Source: Spirosoma validum | Lineage (GTDB): Bacteria > Bacteroidota > Bacteroidia > Cytophagales > Spirosomataceae | Direction of reading: 5' to 3' | DNA: 64,000 bases | Assembly: GCF_014699035.1 (NCBI RefSeq) | Contig: NZ_JACXAA010000019.1 | Span: forward strand, 1-64,000 | In this document: one piece after another, positions 59,495 to 64,000 of the stretch | How positions within the stretch are numbered: position 1 is the stretch's first letter | Layout: each line of letters begins with the position of its first letter | Notes under the pieces: model-generated | The model's input: the letters and a program-made list of their open reading frames with translations, nothing else | Told to the model about the DNA's origin: nothing | Databases searched by the model: none | Made by a program: the position numbers and the translations under genes

Positions 59495-60394
59495 TCAGTT
59501 AAGGTAGTCGATTGAAACGGTATCCCGGATCCCCGTCAGCGCATCGGTGCTGAACTGCCCGATTACGTAGCCCAGGGTGTCGGTTCGCCAGGTAACCGAC
59601 ACGTCCGACCGTTTGATTAGTTTGGTGGGCGTTTCGGGGGGCGCGTACCGGTAGATCTCTACATGCCGGGCTACTTCGCTGCTGATGGGAAACACCTCCC
59701 CCCAGGTAATCCAGGGGTAGCGGTTCAAATCATAGGGAACGCCCCGAATTAACTGATATGGGCTGGATACCGACGAATTGAAACCACGCCGAATGATGCG
59801 GTAGTACAGAATGTTCCGGTCGTTTCGCACATCGAGCTGCACGTACCGCCCCTGTTCATCCAGCCGGTATTGGGTCGAGTAAGCCATCAGGCCACTGTCG
59901 TTCAGCGGCATTCCCAATAGCCTTGTAATCTGGCCTTTTGCATTGGTGCTGACCTGGTAGCGGTAAATGGGCTGACCATCCTGAAAAAAGTCGATTCCCA
60001 CCAATTGTCCGTTCTTGTACTTGTATTGACTAGAGCCCCGCTCATCGCGTACCTGGTCCAGTAGGCCCGCCTTCGTGTAAATTAGGTGTTGGTTGAGGGG
60101 ATAATCCTTCAGGTTAAACGTGTGTTCAATAGCTGAACACGCGCTTAACTGCTCGCTGGAATTAAATGTATAGGTGTAGTAGTTGGTGTTATAGGCATGC
60201 CACACCACTTGTCGACACTGGCGTTTGGGGCGGGCAGGGGCCGCACGAACGGACAAGGTATTGGCTCTGGTCGTACTGTTTTGATGATCGGTGGGTGTGC
60301 AGGCAAACACGGCTATCAACAGCAGGTAAATGAACAGGAGGATTTTTATCGGGGCCATCGTACGCAGCATGGATAGACTGGAAAGACTACTCAA
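59495..60394 (-). CDS. Lipoprotein leading the LytTR operon
   Basis: A 299-residue probable lipoprotein. The hydrophobic N-terminus ends in LLLIAVFAC, a lipobox; ATG at 60358 (MAPIKILLF) is an alternative start giving a shorter signal. The body contains RHS/YD-like beta-strand repeats (YTKAGLLDQVRDERGSSQYK, YQVSTNAKGQITRLLG, YRLDEQGRYVQLDVRN), suggesting a beta-propeller or beta-sheet periplasmic protein. It is first in the operon, 9 bp before the LytTR gene. It may be the signal-binding partner of the TPR kinase, or a target kept under the operon's own control. No enzymatic motif. Confidence 0.72.
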   Translation of the reverse strand: MSSLSSLSMLRTMAPIKILLFIYLLLIAVFACTPTDHQNSTTRANTLSVRAAPARPKRQCRQVVWHAYNTNYYTYTFNSSEQLSACSAIEHTFNLKDYPLNQHLIYTKAGLLDQVRDERGSSQYKYKNGQLVGIDFFQDGQPIYRYQVSTNAKGQITRLLGMPLNDSGLMAYSTQYRLDEQGRYVQLDVRNDRNILYYRIIRRGFNSSVSSPYQLIRGVPYDLNRYPWITWGEVFPISSEVARHVEIYRYAPPETPTKLIKRSDVSVTWRTDTLGYVIGQFSTDALTGIRDTVSIDYLN

Positions 60395-60457
60395 GGTACG
60401 TCAATTTGGCAAAACACCAGGTATAGCTGTGAGTCAACGGCATGGCGCTTATCCCCT

Positions 60458-60528
60458 CAAAAGTAAATAATTGGATTTATGCGTACTGATAAATGATCAC
60501 GAACGACAGGTTTGCGTACACGAACGAC
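60458..60528 (-). promoter_or_regulatory. LytTR-type direct repeats and -7 box before LytTR operon
   Basis: CACGAACGAC occurs at 60498-60507 and 60519-60528, exactly 21 bp apart. On the gene strand this reads GTCGTTCGTG twice, containing CGTTCGT, which resembles the LytTR half-site core (GTTN[AG][TG]). The -7 box TACTTTTG (complement of 60458-60465) lies 32 bp downstream of the proximal repeat, 60-70 bp before the lipoprotein start. This fits autoregulation by the operon's LytTR protein. Between the repeats and the -7 box, a GATCATTTATCA stretch resembles part of copies C and D. Confidence 0.65.
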
Positions 60529-60530
60529 CT

Positions 60531-60979
60531 GAATAAAGGAGTGAGCAGTCCACGGTCAGCCCTGTCCCTGAATAAAGAAAGCCGGTTTATCCTGGTTAAA
60601 CTACCCCACCCGCCAATCCGGTGGAATATAACCTAATCAGCTAATTCACTTGTAAGCTAAATCCGCCCAAAGTCCTTCACTAATTTTGCTGCCCATGAGG
60701 ACAGGGTGAGCAGGGAATCGAGTAAAAGTCGCACCGATCATTGAGGGTATAAAGGCCAGCTTGCTATTACTTTGTAGGTATTATTTTATGGGTTCAATAC
60801 CGCTGAACGGATACGTGTCGAAGGAACGCCAACGGTTGGTACACGACACGCACAAGCGAGCGAATTCAGGACGGGTCACGATATGTCTGGCAGTTAATTC
60901 GGCTACAAGAACCACAAGTCTGGCTACGTCTTTGTGTTAGGTAAAGCAGACCTTTGTCCCAACCAAATCAGAATACGCT
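60531..60979. other. Divergent intergenic region
   Basis: About 450 bp between the LytTR operon promoter and the NmrA-like gene. No protein-like frame, hairpin terminator or repeat was recognised. Promoters in both directions are expected. Confidence 0.4.
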
Positions 60980-61843
60980 ATGATCTTAGTCACTGGAGCT
61001 ACTGGCCAACTGGGCACTGCCGTCATCCAGCACCTACTCCGAAAAGTGCCGGCCAGCCAGATTGCCGCCTTCGTGCGGGACGATTCGAAAGCAGCTAACT
61101 TGCTTAAACAGGGCGTGGCAATACACGTGGGCCACTACGATGACACAGACTCCCTCGATAGGGCCATGAAGGGTATTGAAACGGTTCTGTTGATTGCCGG
61201 TACGGATGAGGAAAACCGGGTTCATCAGCATCAGAATGTCGTAGATGCAGCCAGGAAAGCAGGGATTCATCGGATTGCCTACACGAGCCGGGCGCTGAAA
61301 GATCCCACTACACTGGTGAACCGGTTGATGGAAGGCCACGTTCACACCGAGCAGTACATCAAAGCAAGCGGACTGTCCTACACGTTATTTCAGAACATTC
61401 TGTATATGGAGGCAATTCCGCAGTTTGTGGGGGGCGAGGCCGTTTTTGAGCGCGGTATTCACCTAGCCGCCGGGCAAGGTCGGGTTGCCCTGGCCCTACG
61501 TAGCGAGATGGGTGAAGCCATCGCCAATGCCCTGGCGAGTCCCAGTGAGGGCAACCTAACGTATCAGTTAACCGGCCGTGAGTCGTACTCGTTTTATGAT
61601 GTAGCTGCTTCCCTGACCAAGCTATCAGGTAAGATCGTCACCTACACTCCAGCGGAGCCAGCCACCTTTATCGCCCAATTAATGGGGCGAGGTTTGCCCC
61701 AGCTCCTGGCCCAGCGAATCACCGGATTTGTAACCGATATTGCCAATGGTCAGGAAGACATTATAAGTCCGGATCTGGAGGAGCTGCTGGGTCGTAAGCC
61801 GACGCCACTTAATGAAGGGTTAACCTTGTTGTATAAGCTGTAA
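60980..61843 (+). CDS. NmrA-like NAD(P)-binding reductase (QOR2-like)
   Basis: A 287-residue Rossmann-fold protein of the atypical SDR NmrA/QOR2 group. ILVTGATGQLGTAVIQHLL is the dinucleotide-binding motif, FVRDDSKAANLL follows with the Arg that favours NADP, and HQNVVDAARKAGIHRIAYTS and LSYTLFQNILYME are family hallmarks. There is no canonical YxxxK active site. Such proteins are quinone/azo reductases or redox sensors. The AraC gene starts 48 bp later on the same strand, so regulator and target are a unit. The substrate is unknown. Confidence 0.92.
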   Translation: MILVTGATGQLGTAVIQHLLRKVPASQIAAFVRDDSKAANLLKQGVAIHVGHYDDTDSLDRAMKGIETVLLIAGTDEENRVHQHQNVVDAARKAGIHRIAYTSRALKDPTTLVNRLMEGHVHTEQYIKASGLSYTLFQNILYMEAIPQFVGGEAVFERGIHLAAGQGRVALALRSEMGEAIANALASPSEGNLTYQLTGRESYSFYDVAASLTKLSGKIVTYTPAEPATFIAQLMGRGLPQLLAQRITGFVTDIANGQEDIISPDLEELLGRKPTPLNEGLTLLYKL

Positions 61844-61891
61844 CATTCGTCGCCTGGTTTCATTCAAGCCAGGCAATAAGCCTATTGAATT

Positions 61892-62806
61892 ATGTCAACC
61901 CAGCCGCTCCACCGAATCGATACCATAGCCGCCTATCATCAGTTTGCTGGCCTTCCCAAACCCGCCCACCCGCTCATTAGTGTGGTCCGCTTTGAGCACA
62001 TCAGACCACGGCCGATTGACAGGCCAAAAAGCATTGTCAATAACTTCTATTCGATCGCCTTGAAGCGAAATTTCACTGGTCAAATGAAATACGGCCAACA
62101 ACCCTATGATTTCGACGAAGGGGTACTGGTCTTTCTGTCGCCGGGTCAAGTGCTTACTGTTACGGCCGATGAATCACACGAACATACGGGTTGGTTATTG
62201 ATGATCCACCCCGATTTTTTGTGGTGTACCCCCCTGGCCAAAACCATTCGGCAGTACGATTATTTTGACTACGCGATTCGAGAGGCCCTGTTTCTATCGG
62301 AACAGGAAGATGCTATGATTGTGGGTATAATCCAGCAGATTCAGCAGGAATACCAGGCTCCCATTGACAAGTTCAGTCAAAATATTATCGTTGCTCAACT
62401 GGAGGTGCTGCTCAACTATGGCGAACGGTTTTATCAGCGGCAGTTCATCACCCGGAAGATTACCAATCACCAACTTCTCGACCGATTTGAGGCAGCCCTG
62501 GATGCTTATTTTGCCAACGGTGAGCTACTGAAAATTGGCTTGCCAACCGTGGGGTACCTGGCCGACCAACTGAATCTGTCTCCAACGTATCTGAGTAGTT
62601 TACTGAAGACGCTGACGGGGCAGAACCCTCAACAGCATATTCGCGATAAGCTCATCTCAACGGCCAAAGAAAGGCTATCGACGACGAATTTGTCGGTTAG
62701 TGAGATTGCCTATGAGTTGGGTTTTGGGCATCCCCAGTCATTTAGTAAATTGTTTAAGAGCAAGACTAGTTATACCCCGCTTGAATTTCGCCATTCATTC
62801 AATTAG
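61892..62806 (+). CDS. AraC-family transcriptional regulator
   Basis: A 304-residue AraC regulator. The N-terminal part carries an AraC_N-like sensor (YSIALKRNFTGQMKYGQQPY, DEGVLVFLSPGQVLTV, HPDFLW). The C-terminal region has two helix-turn-helices (GYLADQLNLSPTYLSSLLK and LSVSEIAYELGFGHPQSFSK) and ends in the TSYTPLEFRHSF signature. It is translated after the NmrA-like reductase and probably controls it, as is common for AraC-reductase pairs in this group. The signal molecule is unknown. Confidence 0.9.
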   Translation: MSTQPLHRIDTIAAYHQFAGLPKPAHPLISVVRFEHIRPRPIDRPKSIVNNFYSIALKRNFTGQMKYGQQPYDFDEGVLVFLSPGQVLTVTADESHEHTGWLLMIHPDFLWCTPLAKTIRQYDYFDYAIREALFLSEQEDAMIVGIIQQIQQEYQAPIDKFSQNIIVAQLEVLLNYGERFYQRQFITRKITNHQLLDRFEAALDAYFANGELLKIGLPTVGYLADQLNLSPTYLSSLLKTLTGQNPQQHIRDKLISTAKERLSTTNLSVSEIAYELGFGHPQSFSKLFKSKTSYTPLEFRHSFN

Positions 62807-63109
62807 GGGAAGCTTCCCCTGAACGATGTCAATGTGGCGAGATAACTAGTAAAGTTTGATAATACAAAAATCGCGTTTCGCAATATCGTACACGAAAAGG
62901 CTTTGGTCAATGAACGACTCTTCAGCGTTAGCCTAGTATATCCGTCAACAATTTATAAGCCTGAAAGCGTTTACAAAATGGCTTCGATCAGTGCGATCAG
63001 TGATCGGGCAATTTGGTTTATAAAAGAGGGTTTGTCGATCATTGATCATCGGCCTACTTCTCAGCAGGAGTACCTTGCAACGTGTTTAGGCTGAGTAACA
63101 GACCATTGA
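62807..63109. other. Intergenic with palindrome, no gene supported
   Basis: About 300 bp. The AraC stop codon overlaps the 16-bp palindrome AGGGGAAGCTTCCCCT (62805-62820), which lacks a T tract. A 63-codon frame at 62903 has no recognisable family and no ribosome-binding sequence. Confidence 0.4.
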
Positions 63110-64000
63110 TCAGGGCTTCTGCCAGTGCACAGTACCATCGGCACTCAGCAAATTTCCCCCCATCGCTTCCCCCAACTCGTGGGTCAACATAGGGAACCCT
63201 GGATTCCAGCTCACCTCCAGCTCCGCTTCGTTCAGGGCCTCGAATTTAGCCCACCACAAGGCGGGGGGGTGGCAATCGGGGCGGTAGATGTTAGCCGTCT
63301 CGGCCACCACGATTTTTTTTCCCGGAAACAACTGCCGGGCCACTCGCAGCATGTGGGCAATGTCATTCTCGAAATAGATGTTCAGGCCGACGATGTCCAG
63401 AAGCTCCGCCCCGCCTTGCTGCCAGCTCTGACAACCCTTTTGCCGGGCAACCTCATCGGCTTGCCCCAGTACCGTAGCAAAAGGCCGGGCCTGGTCGGGG
63501 TAGGGCATATCGCCCCAGCCCCAGGGTTCGCTCATGGCCGTCAGACAAGCAGGGTCTGCGGCTTTGAGTCCCTTGGCAATGGCAATAGTGATGGCACTGG
63601 TCTGTTGATAGACATCCCACCAGGGTCGTCCGCCAAATGGCCATTGACGATTGTTGGGAGCCGCAATCCAATCGGTCCAGATGCCCAGTTCCACGCCAAT
63701 GTTGTAACTGCGGAAAACACCCGGGTAGCGGAGAGCAATCTGGTAGGCCTGCTCGTACATGGCCTCGGCGGCCTGCTCACTCCAGAACATGGCCTCATCG
63801 ATCCATTCGGGTAATCCGTAGTGATTCAGGACTAATTCAATCTGGCCCTGGCTGGTGGTTTGCAAGCGGTCCAGCCAGGCATAATCCGGACCACGGTTGA
63901 CTTCATCCCAGAGAACCGTATCGCGGAAGAGGGTGAGACCCATCTGACGGGCCCGACGGTAGTTGTCCTCCATCTGGTCTTTGTGGCCGGTGGCCAAAGT
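63110..64000 (-). CDS. Glycoside hydrolase clan-A-like protein, partial
   Basis: The C-terminal 295 residues or more of a (beta/alpha)8-barrel glycoside hydrolase; the 5' end lies beyond the right edge, and the frame is still open at 64000. Visible segments are FRDTVLWDEVNRGPDYAWLD and a LVLNHYGLPEWID strand, typical of the GH1/GH5-like clan in which a trio of strands builds the active site; TAMSEPWGWG carries the probable acid/base Glu, and VVAETANIY the likely nucleophile Glu. Similar domains occur in fused cyanobacterial and Bacteroidota sugar-nucleotide enzymes. The family and substrate are not settled. It is read leftward with no visible promoter. Confidence 0.72.
   Translation of the reverse strand, partial: TLATGHKDQMEDNYRRARQMGLTLFRDTVLWDEVNRGPDYAWLDRLQTTSQGQIELVLNHYGLPEWIDEAMFWSEQAAEAMYEQAYQIALRYPGVFRSYNIGVELGIWTDWIAAPNNRQWPFGGRPWWDVYQQTSAITIAIAKGLKAADPACLTAMSEPWGWGDMPYPDQARPFATVLGQADEVARQKGCQSWQQGGAELLDIVGLNIYFENDIAHMLRVARQLFPGKKIVVAETANIYRPDCHPPALWWAKFEALNEAELEVSWNPGFPMLTHELGEAMGGNLLSADGTVHWQKP

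Noticed and set aside
62903-63094. 63-codon plus-strand frame
   Set aside because: No family, no ribosome-binding sequence and no conserved pattern.
1-64000. CRISPR array, tRNA, rRNA, intact insertion sequence, origin of replication
   Set aside because: No regularly spaced repeats, cloverleaf-like sequence, rRNA segments, intact transposase with flanking inverted repeats, or dnaA-type features were seen by eye. A tRNA scan or covariance search would be decisive.

Overview
The window looks like chromosomal DNA of a Bacteroidota bacterium of the Spirosoma/Cytophagales type. The evidence is a hybrid two-component regulator with a Reg_prop/Y_Y_Y sensor and AraC output, several TPR-HisKA_2 kinases, a LytTR regulator, long FG-GAP/Ig surface proteins, DUF3471 tails, weak Shine-Dalgarno sequences and TAnnTTTG-type -7 promoter boxes. 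This assignment is an inference from gene content. No tRNA, rRNA, CRISPR array or intact mobile element was seen.

Layout. 0-5.3 kb: a Crp/Fnr regulator and a short-chain dehydrogenase that share an operator-like palindrome, then a racemase-family protein, a secreted esterase and an SRPBCC membrane protein. 5.4-10.1 kb: a GrpB-family remnant and a large hybrid two-component regulator. 10.5-24.4 kb: a same-strand cluster of exported or membrane proteins (two paralogous alpha/beta-barrel proteins, DUF418, M20 peptidase, lipoprotein alpha/beta hydrolase, three beta-lactamase-fold proteins, DUF885), with two gene remnants inside it. 24.5-26.4 kb: a decayed IS630-family transposase and gene-poor DNA with repeats. 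26.4-30.4 kb: stress and detoxification genes (alpha/beta hydrolase, frameshifted receiver, ring-cleaving dioxygenase, Dps, MaoC hydratase). 30.5-42.7 kb: a sigma-54 module. A leftward operon encodes an NtrC/FhlA-type activator and two TPR kinases; sigma-54 promoters with a shared upstream palindrome precede an AraC gene on one side and a SnoaL-like/Na+:H+ antiporter pair on the other. 42.7-46.8 kb: a third TPR kinase, an acyl-CoA dehydrogenase-like protein and a small membrane protein. 47.3-56.2 kb: decayed genes, two large surface proteins and a lone AraC output domain. 56.3-60.5 kb: a leftward lipoprotein/LytTR regulator/TPR kinase operon. 60.9-64 kb: an NmrA-like reductase, an AraC regulator and a partial glycoside hydrolase.

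The most interesting signals are regulatory. First, four promoters (26.4, 41.7, 52.9, 55.7 kb) plus one orphan half-copy (48.2 kb) share one layout: a 9-bp element TTYTTAYYG, 12 bp, the same element again, about 21 bp, then a TAnnTTTG -7 box. The 21-bp direct-repeat phasing is that of LytTR-family operators, and a LytTR regulator is encoded nearby; its own promoter carries another 21-bp-phased repeat. Second, two sigma-54 promoters share a 17-bp CTCCA-N7-TGGA(G/T) upstream site and flank the activator operon. The window also shows clear decay: GrpB, prolyl oligopeptidase, two serine hydrolases, a receiver protein and a transposase are broken, and one intact beta-lactamase-fold gene has lost its SxxK motif.
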